Below, one piece after another: positions 26,001 through 35,246 of a stretch of 64,000 nucleotides of DNA. The DNA is taken from the NCBI RefSeq assembly GCF_004210375.1, contig NW_027467782.1:27879276-27943275 (forward strand), written 5' to 3'. The position numbers were made by a program, and so were the translations under genes. The number at the start of each line of letters is the position of its first letter. Position 1 is the stretch's first letter. The DNA comes from Tachypleus tridentatus (lineage: Eukaryota > Arthropoda > Merostomata > Xiphosura > Limulidae). The notes below the pieces were generated by a model. That model was not told the DNA's origin, made no database searches, and saw only the letters and a list, made by a program, of their open reading frames with translations.

Positions 26001-27579
26001 TGTTATCCAAGTTTTAATTCTTTGTTACAACAGAAACATTTAAAATAAATAGTTTGCTCACATAGTTTGCTTGTCACATGATTCAAGTTATATAAAAAAA
26101 AATCTCCAATTTAACAGAAACTGACTAAACACATAAGCTCGCAATGCATACAACTGTCAAGATGCCAATGTGTTTTTACATGTCCTTTTGAGACATACGA
26201 TATATGCAGTCTTAGAACTGAATCCACTGAAAAACAGAAATAGATTTTACAGCCTTTTATGGGTGCTATGCCAATCTTCTATACATTGGAAACAAATTTA
26301 TGATGTACAAGTAATTAGTTAATACAAATGTACAAAGCTGTTATAAAGAGCTCAGTGTACACTCCACTCCATCAACAGTTATTATGAAACTGGTGAACAG
26401 TTTTTGTTCTAAAGTAGAAGTAACAGCCTGCAGTACTATTGTCTACAGCACTTACAGTAGTTTGTTACCTCAAAATGCTATAGTTAGAGACAGTTGAACT
26501 ATACTTAAATCTAATTTTTATATTTTAGTTGACTATGTATAATTTATGTTTTAAAATCATATATGAGTGATTTAATGGTTTTTATAAGCTTAACTTGTTA
26601 CATGGATTGTGAAAGCTTTATAAACAAGATGGTATCCATAACAGCCATCCTGTTTTTGCAACACATCTATGTCGGAAATTTGTCAAAATAACTTCTTCAT
26701 AAAAGGCCTATTGGTATCAGTTAACATATCAGAATAAATAGTGACAAAGAATTTTAAAGGATAATTAAAAATAAACTATAAATGAAAAGATAAAGACGTT
26801 AAATTACGAATATGTGAAAAAGATGACTATACTAATAAATTTCTATAAAGATGTAAAAGGTATGTACACATTTTATTTGTTAATTTTAAAAACATTTCCC
26901 TGCACTCTCTGTTGATGATGATAGAGTTAGTAATACAGTGCATAAAAGAGAAAATAAAGTTCAAATATTTACCTTAAAAAACAGCAATTGATGTTCATTT
27001 ATGAGGTTCTAGAGGTTATGCAAATGAAATGTAAAAACTGTAAGGTAAAAAGTATTCTTTACATAAAAATTACTTTGCATGTGAACTACTCAAGAGTCCA
27101 AGTGTAAATAACTACATTAAATAATGAATTTTTATTAGAAAAATCCAAAAATATTTACAAAATAAAACTTTTGCTGAAACTACTTACTTTAATGAAAGTT
27201 TGTTATCAAGTTTTAAGGAAATAATTTCATTAACTAGTTTCATTTTGAAAGGCATTTCATGAGAGTTGCATACTTTTCTTCCTATGAGCATATATCATTC
27301 TACAAGGTTTAATGTCTTCCATAATGTAACTGTTAATTACATATCTATATACATAATGTATGCCTATGTTACATACGTATACAATATTAATGACTATTCT
27401 ACAGCAACCACATAAAATGTATTTAGTCCAAAAGCAATGTTTACATTACTTGTAATATCTTTTAATATGAACTTAAATAGTAGACTTTTGTAAAGGTTTA
27501 CTAACCTGCCTAAGATCAGCAAAGCACATCTGGAGTGCACCTTCTTCAAACCCTCTAACAGGTTCTGAATTAGCAAACA
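17062..27579 (-). CDS. EXOC6: EXOC6/Sec15-like exocyst subunit, C-terminal exons only
   Basis: Four minus-strand exons spell the end of an exocyst Sec15 protein, a tethering subunit that docks secretory vesicles at the plasma membrane. Exon 27579-27506 reads FANSEPVRGFEEGAL and FADLRQ. Exon 21858-21795 reads LLDLFMTWDWATYFHDYGQEN. Exon 21146-21118 is 29 nt and reads VNTNLERMK. Exon 17169-17062 ends READKKKLVETALKHIRQL, then TSNSD and TAG. The phases agree from the second exon onward. A minus-strand AATAAA lies at 16872-16877. Two oddities stand out: the base pair before LLDLF is AA, not AG, so that intron lacks a normal acceptor; and the tail is shorter than I expect for the family. The preceding ~700 codons are not visible in the window. 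The gene may be partial, mis-assembled or a decaying paralogue. An alternative path joins 21118 in another frame (KFRKNE) to an acceptor at 17129. Confidence 0.65.
18180..19520 (+). pseudogene. Decayed copy of a repetitive invertebrate transposon-type gene
   Basis: A plus-strand open segment (18197-18487) reads LCCSVSKSGFTQWLNKRR, then CEPKDHLTYCYFC, YPEIASVMKPVPHGDD. A later segment (19154-19351) reads WEVLMNGDFETL, KSLKLVVKIFLG and MSLKLHFSHF. These match, in order, a family of uncharacterised proteins found in many copies in arthropod and cnidarian genomes. Stops and frameshifts separate the segments. It lies inside an intron of the EXOC6-like gene, on the opposite strand. The function of the family is unknown to me; its copy number suggests a mobile element. 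Confidence 0.5.
20853..20965 (-). CDS. Candidate exon inside an EXOC6-like intron
   Basis: Minus-strand acceptor GTGTTTAG is followed by 113 open bases and donor AA|gtaagg. In phase 0 it reads KPPKLAESCVWDYSK, NFACIEGTMTDES and IPSNHN. Its phases (0 in, 2 out) do not fit between the neighbouring EXOC6-like exons. A second acceptor in the exon (AAACTAG|CT) would fit the preceding phase, and the frame would then stop at TAA just after the donor, giving a possible alternative C-terminus. No family recognised; it could be chance. Confidence 0.3.
21240..21604. repeat. Minisatellite, 61 bp x 6
   Basis: Six copies start at 21240, 21301, 21362, 21423, 21484 and 21545. Five are nearly identical and the fifth carries two substitutions (GGTTTC, AAGGAC), so the expansion is recent. 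On the minus strand each unit contains TATGTTGCCCTTAAGATACC, which nearly matches part of the candidate exon at 10754-10812. The array lies in the intron between the 29-nt and 64-nt EXOC6-like exons. Confidence 0.95.
22133..22572 (-). repeat. SINE tail plus SINE-derived 44-bp minisatellite, about 9 copies
   Basis: From 22133 the sequence is a normal minus-strand SINE end: TTTGTTTGTTTTTGAATTTC, then GCTACACGAGGGCTATCTG and the body start CCATCCCTAATTTAG. Instead of continuing into the SINE body, the segment CTATCCCTAATTTAACAGTG...GGGAAGTCAGCTAG then repeats about nine times with a 44-bp period up to 22572. The unit is the SINE body block (CCCTAATTTAGCAGTGTAAG, GGGAAGGCAGCTAG) with its two ends fused. 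No tRNA-like head follows. This is the only SINE-related sequence I saw in the first 33 kb. Confidence 0.85.
22573..24034. other. Intron-like AT-rich DNA, nothing recognised
   Basis: No open frame with splice support and no repeat family member was seen. It lies within the largest EXOC6-like intron (21859-27505). Confidence 0.5.
24035..24354. repeat. Minisatellite, 64 bp x 5
   Basis: The anchor TATATAGGAAACAAT recurs at 24035, 24099, 24163, 24227 and 24291, exactly 64 bp apart. Each copy continues with ATGGGAAATAGAAAAATGAA and AAAATA(C/T)AGGTGATATTA. The unit is extremely AT- and purine-rich on the plus strand, with few differences between copies. Confidence 0.92.
24355..27505. other. Intron-like AT-rich DNA, nothing recognised
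   Basis: This is the remainder of the EXOC6-like intron. A short TA run occurs near 24950. Open frames of about 60 codons lack motifs. Confidence 0.5.
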
Positions 27580-28892
27580 CTATTGAAGACAAAAAAAACT
27601 CAGTTTAGTTTATATCCATTAGTGAATAATTATTATCTGTATTTGTTTTGAAGGCCTTAACACAAAATATTTGGATTGCCAACACAATTCAGTTTTATTG
27701 AAGCATAAAATGCTGTTTTGTTTTTGTCTTTGATCTGCTTAAACATAGTCTAGAAAGTCAACATCCAAATGTAGTGCAGATTGTGTGATAAGTTTATCAA
27801 AATGTGTGGAATAAGATTGACCTCATTTTGTAGAAACTTACTACAATGAAAGAAGTATTTTCAATAATGCATTATTATGGCCATCAAAACTGAACATGAT
27901 TTACAATGAAATAGTTCCAAGGGAAGCAGGAAACCTGAAAGTTGTTCTTAAAAGATAAATTAACCCTTAAACAAATAATACTGTGTAAAAGTATTAAGTA
28001 TTCTGATTATTTACACAACTGAAAAATAAATAAGAACAAAACTACAATAAGAATTTCATTAATTAATCAACAACAAAAAATAAATCTCTTCACAGAAAAC
28101 TAAATCTCATTAAAAAAAATACAATTCCTAATTGACCTAAAACTTTAAGAAGTTAATTATTCTTGGGTATCTTTGAAATTAGATTTTGATAAAAATGGTT
28201 TTATGTTTCAGATGTGGTTTAAATAAACAGTTTCAATTTTAAGGTAATAACATTAAAGTGTGATGGTCCATAAGGTACAAATTTTCCAAACTCTTAAAAT
28301 TTCTTGATTTGCATATATTGTGTTAACCTTATTTCCCCAGATGTTAAAAGCTTTAAAAAATAACAACAAAAGCACTTTCAATTTTGTCCATAAATCATCT
28401 ATAAAAAAGATCATAGCATAATGTGTATGCTAAATGACCAATTTCCATCTTCAATCATTGTCTAATTCAGCAGAAATACCTTTGTTGTAATATATGGAAA
28501 ATAGTCAAGTAAGGAAACTGTTATTGTATTAAAGTCTATCTTTATACTGTGCTGTTTGTGTCCCAGGAACCACAGAACTTACATTACACACATTTTGCAC
28601 CTCACTACTATAACAACTGAATAACACAAGCAAAACCAGGTTAATATATGTGATTCATCCTCACTGTCAAGCTGAATTCAGAAAAAGTACACCTTACTTA
28701 AAAAGATGGGACTAAATATTTGTCCACAGAAAACCATCCTTTCCTTTTCACTACTGGCTTACATTATACACTATATCTTATTAGTATGATAAAGCTGACT
28801 TAAAACTATAAAATGTTCAAAGTTGCATCACCTACTTCAATCTTTTTTCACATCATCTACCTTTGTATTAAACTCACTGACTCTTTAATATT

Positions 28893-29106
28893 TTGGGATC
28901 TTCTAGAAATTTTTCCCTCCATCCAGGATATTTTTGTGGCCTCCAAATTAACAAGTTTGGACTGAGAGATGCCTTGGGTCTCTTTTACAACTGGATGATA
29001 TATCCATATCGAGGCTTACAATATAAAATTGGATATAAGTAGCCTTGTTAATTTGGAGGCCAAGAAAATATACTGGAGAGAGGGAAAAATTTCTAGATGA
29101 TCCCAA
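28893..29106. repeat. Inverted repeat, 63-bp arms
   Basis: The left arm 28893-28955 (TTGGGATC..TCTAGAAATTTTTCCCTC ... GGCCTCCAAATTAACAAG) is matched by the reverse complement of 29044-29106, with the same length and about six mismatches. The 88-bp spacer shows no coding. Equal-length arms suggest the termini or body of a small foldback element. Confidence 0.8.
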
Positions 29107-29204
29107 TTTTCATGAAAATATAGGTGATTTTCAACAAAATAAGATATTAAGCAGGGCAACAGTGAAAGTTATGTTTCCTATACTGAAAATGTATTTCATA
29201 TAAC

Positions 29205-29400
29205 TAGTCTCATTTAGTGCTGCCCTTTATGTGACAAAAAAAGGAAGAAAAACATGCCACAAGTATTTTTCCTCCCATCCTTTGGAAATCACTCATTTTA
29301 ATGTCTCTCATGCAAATTATCATGGATAATCCTCCTCAAAGGAAAGTGCTATACACTCATTATACGTGCAACTTCCTCTATTCAGTTCTATCAAATTACT
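29205..29400 (+). repeat. Dispersed repeat B, copy 1
   Basis: Ordered blocks are shared with 49556-49745: CTCATT(T/C)AGTGCT, ATGCCACAAGT / ATACCACAAGT, CCATC(C)TTTGGAAAT, GATGCAAATTA, and CCTCTATTCA. The copies are well diverged. The second copy has been split by a SINE. Confidence 0.6.
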
Positions 29401-29419
29401 GTTTTGAGTTTTAGTGGAG

Positions 29420-32400
29420 AATTGAAGCACTCATTTTGAGTGGAGAGGAAGTACATTTTATGTATAGAAAAACTAACTTCTAAAATGGTACATCAGCTGT
29501 GCTTATATAATCAGATAGAATCACACACTGAATTGGTGCAAGGGAAGAAAAGAAGCACCCTTTGAAAGAGTACAAAGGACACACCTTGAGTCTAAAGAAT
29601 TAGATATGATGACATGATGTGGGAGACTACACTATTTCTAAACCAGCCATACTCTTCACCAATCTGGGAAATGTGTTATATATTCTGGTAGACAAAAACT
29701 GAGAAGTAAATCTAATTAGTATTGGAGAAAAATGGAAGTGTTTCCAGACACAAAGTGGCTAGGGCATGATAAACTGTACTTGACAAGTCAACTACATCCA
29801 AAATCTATGCTGCTGGAGACTGACACAGATAGAGAGGGTGGGTGTAGAATGAGGATCATACCATTTTCACTTAAAATTAATGAGACCAGAAGGGATATCA
29901 AACATCTGACTCCTGAAGAGAGCATATGTTAAGAACAGAAAATGGTATATCAACTTTGAAAACCTGATGTCCTGGATTGAAAAATGTATATGAAAGAGAA
30001 ATTGACCAGAACCAACCTAAGACAAATAACATCCTCAGAATAAGCTACACAAAAGACAGTTGAAGGGAAAGAACCAGAACAATCCCAAGTTCCTCCACCA
30101 TGCTGTATCAAGACGATTGTAGGACGAAGGCACCTACTGTTTGTAGGCCCTACCAGCCATATAAGTTAATCCAAAAATTAACTTTTAAGGAAAATTTTCA
30201 TGGACCTATAGTTTTCATAGGCCCTAGGCACTGTGCCTAATAAATAATTCAGCCCTGCCTCCACAATACAGATAAAGTATAACTGAAGAAGGAAGTCAAA
30301 CATCCATACTACAATGTGCAAAAACTTATGTATTTTGCTTTTACTCTATATCCAAAATCCAGCCAATGGATTTTCATCTGGGACCAGGATGATGAAACCC
30401 AACCAAACGAGTTAACTGCAATTTGAGGTCTCACTCCTTTGGTCTATATATATGATGTCATCTACACCAGCAGAAAACCACTTCCCTACTCTGCACTGAA
30501 TTGTAGATATTTTATGCCATTAAACAATTCAGGACAATGCCCCACAGTGACTTGGAATTGAAAATTGATAAGGACACCCAGCTCCACTAGAAAAAAAGGG
30601 AGTGTGATATGTGGTGGAAAGTTTGGAAATATGTCAACACCTCAGATAGTGAAATAGGTGACCATGAAACTGTTTTTAAAGTAGCCCAAGCTGATTTATT
30701 CAATATAAGGCATGGCAGGATAGGCAGCTATCACATTCTGTTTTACTCCTGTAGTCCATGATTGGTACAGTCTGGGATGGGTGTATTTGTGAAGCACTTT
30801 TGTTGCAAAGTTAATCCTCAAGCAACCTTGTTGAATACCCCATCTCAACAGTGTGCACTGAATGGCCATGGAATATATTTAGGTGCGTATACATGGCAGA
30901 AAAGTGTGGATTTTAAGGTTAAAGAATACTTGATCAGGCAACATTTGCCATGAAGTGTGATCCAAACAGAGAATTACAATGAGAATGGAAATAAGACCTC
31001 TGAAAATGTAGAAAAGATGAAATATAACTTATCCAGGCTTGTTGTCACATGGAAGTCTAAAGAATAGTCACAGGTGGAAGACAACATCCTGAAGAGGAAG
31101 TAAAAAGCCTATGCAAATAATGAGAGAGAAACATATCACATGTAGTCCATATGCCTAAGAATTTCCTCTGACAGACAATGAAGATGCGATGCCAGAGAAA
31201 AGGTAAGATGCCTAATTTGATGAGAAGACACCTGGAGCAATGTATGGGAGGATAAAGAAACATAGGAATAAACCAACCAAATCAAAAGTTGAACCCATAT
31301 GGTGGAAGGAGAAAAATCACAAACAGAAGATGGTTTCTAAGGGATAAATAGGTGGAAATGGAAATCATGAATACAACAATGAAGAGCACATACAGGACAC
31401 AGAAGGCCAGGAAATGGAAGGAAGGGAAATTGGAGTAACCATATCTAGCAGCCAAGATTTTATGGAGGAAAGAATAATCTGGATAAATAAAATATGTTAA
31501 ATGATAAAGAGTATATGAAACATTAACAGCAAATAAATCAGACTGCCAACATCCATAAGCTAATAGGAGAAAAACACCCACCAAGGGGAGAAACAATTTC
31601 ATTATAAAACAAAAAAAGGAGACTGAGAAATTGACTGAAAGACTATGACAGATAGCCAGTCTTCAGTTTTAATAACAACAAACAGCTGGAATAGAAACTG
31701 TGAGAGAGATGATTTCTAGATTCAATGGTCTTGAACTACCTCCGACAGAAGCTGGCTGTTAATGGGATCCTGAGGAAGAAGAAAAGAAATGGATATCTGT
31801 GATAAAAGAGGAAGGTAAAGGAAGCATAGGACATGCCCAAATAATCCACCAATCTGTGGTGAAACATTGCCAAAGGGGAAGAAAGTCACACAACTGAGCT
31901 CCCATCCAGTTATCAACTGGTACTGTTGATATTATGATGATCTACACTGAAAAAAACACCTGGAAAGAGGAACAGGTAAAAGCTGGGAAGCACTAGGACG
32001 GGAAACAGGAATAGGGGCTTCTTCTTGATTCCAACTGTGGCAAATGAGCTACCAAAATGAAAGGGTAGAGTGTTGATGCAGGTGTTCCCAGCATGCATTT
32101 CCAAAGTGTCTGGAATACGTTTGAAAATATACTAAGAAACAGAGCTACACATGATTCCCTAAGTGGGCAGCAAATAAGTCTGACAGAAGGCTGCATTTTG
32201 ACCCAGTATGTTTCAACAACAGAAAAATTATGTATGCAAGGTGAGAGTAGAGAATGGAAAATGAGTCATCTTAGAAGTAACAAAGGAGAGGCTGTTTCTC
32301 AAAAACCTCAGGATTTTGGTACACAGTATCTGAAAGTAAATCTATGATAGATAAATACCACAAAAGTAAGGATAAGACAGAGGCATGGGTTAAAAGCACT

Positions 32401-32640
32401 GGAAATCATGGAGTACTCCCAAATTGGTAAAATAGATTCCAACACCTGTGAGTCTTAAAACGGATAGGCTACTTGATGGTTCGTCAAACAAACTATCCAC
32501 AGCACATAGGAAGCAAGACATGCTGGAACTCTCAACCAATTATGAAGTAAAATGCTTTGTATGAACCCTAATAACCAAAGAAAGTGGGAAACTGAATAAG
32601 GTAAAGAAGAACTAAGAACTATCATACAACAAAAAAGGAT
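29420..32640. other. Purine-skewed region without a recognised gene
   Basis: The plus strand is rich in GA, with runs such as GAGGAAG, AGAAAAG and GGAAGG over about 3 kb. Minus-strand open frames (for example 31282-31602) therefore read as hydrophobic F/L/S-rich peptides with no recognisable domain. A plus-strand frame at 29732-29932 is also unsupported. A hAT-type terminus lies inside (30125-30257). A similar skewed block is seen at about 60400-61640. Confidence 0.4.
30125..30257. mobile_element. Possible hAT-type terminal fragment
   Basis: The block ends GGCCCTAGGCACTGTGCC ... CAGCCCTG. Its reverse complement begins CAGGGCTG and continues with a GGCAC...GGGCC pattern that is common at hAT-type transposon ends. 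Only one end was found and no target duplication could be verified. Confidence 0.3.
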
Positions 32641-32683
32641 GAGGATTGTAGGAAATCATAAAAAAGGATAAAACATCACATAC

Positions 32684-33004
32684 CTGAGGCATCATATCTA
32701 AATACGCAATATTAAACCGAGCTGACTCTGCAGGAGGTGTATAGGGAAACATGAGAAAATCCTGTGGTGGGAAAAGGCTATAAAAATCTTTCTCGGAATG
32801 AACAGGTTCAGATTGTTCATGAGGTGAATAACTTCAAGAGAAAGTGGCTGACTCACAAAACGATCAGTCTCTCATTGAATAATTGCAGATTATTCCATTA
32901 ACAGGGTTGCTTGCACCTCCAGGCAAAGTTACAAAACCGGCACTCTGTGCTCTATCTACCTCACGAGCTTCATAAGCACTCACGAATTTTTCAAAAACAA
33001 ACAT
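32684..33004 (-). pseudogene. Candidate 5' exon region with two in-frame TGA codons
   Basis: From ATG at 33004 the minus strand is open for 107 codons except for two TGA triplets (32864-32866 and 32834-32836), and ends at a good donor (CCTCAG|gtatgtg). It reads MFVFEKFVSAYEAREVDRAQ, SAGFVTLPGGASNPVNG, then after the TGAs PPQDFLMFPYTPPAESARFN and IAYLDMMPQ. A strong acceptor (CCTTTTCCCACCACAG) at 32762 would define a clean 78-nt, phase 0-0 exon, 32684-32761, that avoids both TGAs. Family not recognised. CpG content rises here, as at many promoters. Real exon, pseudogene or sequence error cannot be separated by eye. Confidence 0.4.
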
Positions 33005-33678
33005 GTACAATATTATATCAACTATACTTTGCCTTACGGTGAAAACGTTTTCTAAACTGATAGAGTGTGATCACAATTAATTATACTTGTGAGAAGACAT
33101 TGGTAGTAGGCCTGTGATGTTATTAACTCTACGATTTTTCTATTCAGCCCCCTAGGTATCTTCATGGGAGAAAATAAATAAATTTCTTTGTCTTGTAATT
33201 CTGTTCCAACCAGTATGTAAACAGTTTGTTTATGATGCTTTCATTTTTAATAATTTAACTCAAATTGGAGAAACTTAAGGGAAGAATAGAAACTTTTAAA
33301 TTCCCTATAAAATCCGAGATCTTGAAACATGCATGGAAATAAACCATATTCGAGAGGTAAAATCATCAAATCTCATAATTTTGATGTTTTATAACTGTCA
33401 TAACAATATCACTTTAGTAATAATCGGAAAGTACGCGTTGAATGATTTTATTCACTATAATTCAAGCCAATGTTTTGCTGTTGAACTGAATGACTGTCGT
33501 ATATGGGACCTTGTATGATACACTTGTATCAGACGAAGGACTTTGATTATTGATGAGTGTTTTGATACATTTATCCATGTTACACAAACATATTCTATGA
33601 CTGTTTTATGTTATATAGTGTGGTATCCAGTTTAATTTTAAATCAAAGTAACCCTATGATTTTTTTTTTTATATTGTT

Positions 33679-33951
33679 TGTTTGTTTTGGAATTTCGCAC
33701 ATAGCTACTCGAGAGCTATCTCTGATAGCCGTCCCTAATCTAGCAGTGTAAGACTAGAGGGAAGGCAGCTAGTCATCACCACCCACCGCCAACTCTTGGG
33801 GTACTCTTTTACCAACGAAAAGTGGGATTGACCGCACTTTATAACGCCACCACGGCTGGGAGGGCGAGCATGTCTGGCGCGACTCGGGCGCGAAACCGCG
33901 ATCCTCAGATTACGAAGCGCACACCTTACCGCGCTAGGCCATGCCAAGTCC
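33679..33951 (-). mobile_element. tRNA-derived SINE (family 1)
   Basis: On the plus strand it runs TTTGTTTG tail, GCTACTCGAGAGCTATC, body GTAAGACTAGAGGGAAGGCA, CACCACCCACCGCCAACTC, then the reversed tRNA-like head ending GGCCATGCC. The flanks TTTTATATTGTT (33667-33678) and TTTTGTATTGTT (33952-33963) look like a target duplication with one mismatch. It is full length, and its open frames are repeat translations, not genes. Confidence 0.9.
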
Positions 33952-34300
33952 TTTTGTATTGTTACTTGTAATAGAGTCACGTTTAGATATAACTGTAATA
34001 TTAATATATTAATTTGTTTTCTTTTGTACGATTTTGTAAATAATATGACTTGTATTTTGTGCGCATTTATTTTAATTCTCCACTTACTGCAGTTAAAATT
34101 CTATACTGTTTAGTAGTGGCCATTTCTTGCTGTTATATGTTTTTCGGCATTCTTCCAGACTGCAACATCACCTGTGAATTGCAAGATAAAAGTGTGGTTT
34201 GAGTCTTTCAGAGGCTTGTTTTAAGTTATGTAATTTACCTGCCAGGCGAGTTGTTTGAACTATTTTCACAACAATAACTGTGATTATTTAGCAAGTATTA

Positions 34301-35131
34301 TTGTGAAACAACAATACTTTATTTTGAAATAAAAATAACGTAAACATTAGGTTTTTTCACACATTTTTGAATTTGTATATTTTAAATTCAAATCAAAGCT
34401 GTTTAAAAATGGAATTGTGGTTTCTGTAGCCTCATCATAAATTTCACACCTTTTAGTTTCTGTATTTTGTCAGCTTTTAGTGTTTAATCCGTAACTTTTA
34501 TCAGCTTTTAGTGTTTAATCCGCAACTCCGTAACTTTTATGATATATTGTTTGTGGTGTTTCTTTGTTGCCTCTAAGCATGTTGTGAAACAACAATATCT
34601 TATTTTGTAATAAAAATAACGTAAACATTAGATGTTTTTTTCACACATTTTTGAATTTGTATATTTTATATTCAAATCAAAGCTGTTTAAAAATGGAATT
34701 GTGGTTTCTGTAGCCTCATCATAAATTTCACACCTTTTAGTTTCTGTACTTTGTCAGTTTTTAGCGTTTAATTCGTAACTTTTATCAGCTTTTAGTGTTT
34801 AATCCGAACTCCGTAACTTTTATGATATATTGTTTGTGGTGTTTCTTTGTTGCCTCTAAGCATGTTGTGAAACAACAATATCTTATTTTGTAATAAAAAT
34901 AACGTAAACATTAGATGTTTTTTCACATATTTTGAATTTGTATATTTTAAATTCAAATCAAAGCTGTTTAAAAATGGAATTGTGGTTTCTGTAGCCTCAT
35001 CATAAATTTTACAACTTTTAGTTTCTGTACTTTGTCAGCTTTTAGCGTTTATTCCGTAACTCCGTAACTTTTATCAGCTTTTAGTGGTTAATCGGTAACT
35101 CCGTAACTTATATGACATATTGTTTGTGGTT
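34301..35131. repeat. Tandem repeat, about 281 bp x 3, upstream of the Ig gene
   Basis: Copies begin with TTGTGAAACAACAATA at 34301, 34582 and 34865, with periods of 281 and 283 bp. Each contains AATAACGTAAACATTAG, GAATTTGTATATTTTA, AAAAATGGAATTGTGGTTTC, GTAGCCTCATCATAAATTT and a doubled TCAGCTTTTAG(T/C)G block. The third copy ends about 115 bp before the ATG of the Ig-domain gene. High identity between copies suggests recent expansion. Confidence 0.93.
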
Positions 35132-35170
35132 CTTACGTCATTACAATATTTATAATATAACAATGAAACA

Positions 35171-35183
35171 GTATCTTAGCAAC
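35171..35183 (+). promoter_or_regulatory. Weak X-box-like site
   Basis: GTATCTTAGCAAC has a perfect RFX half site (AGCAAC) and an imperfect first half. It lies about 75 bp upstream of the ATG. RFX factors control ciliary and spermatogenic genes, which would suit a sperm-type protein, but one short motif is weak support. Confidence 0.15.
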
Positions 35184-35246
35184 ACAGATAATTAGGAGAC
35201 ATTTTGTAAAACGTTTAACATACTACTGCAAGGATAAGATATAGAG

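Noticed and set aside
31282..31602. 106-codon hydrophobic membrane protein on the minus strand
   Set aside because: The hydrophobicity follows from the strong GA skew of the opposite strand; several overlapping frames look alike.
32684..33004. Selenoprotein with two selenocysteines
   Set aside because: No SECIS-like element or known selenoprotein motif was seen. A 26-codon exon or pseudogene explains the TGAs more simply.
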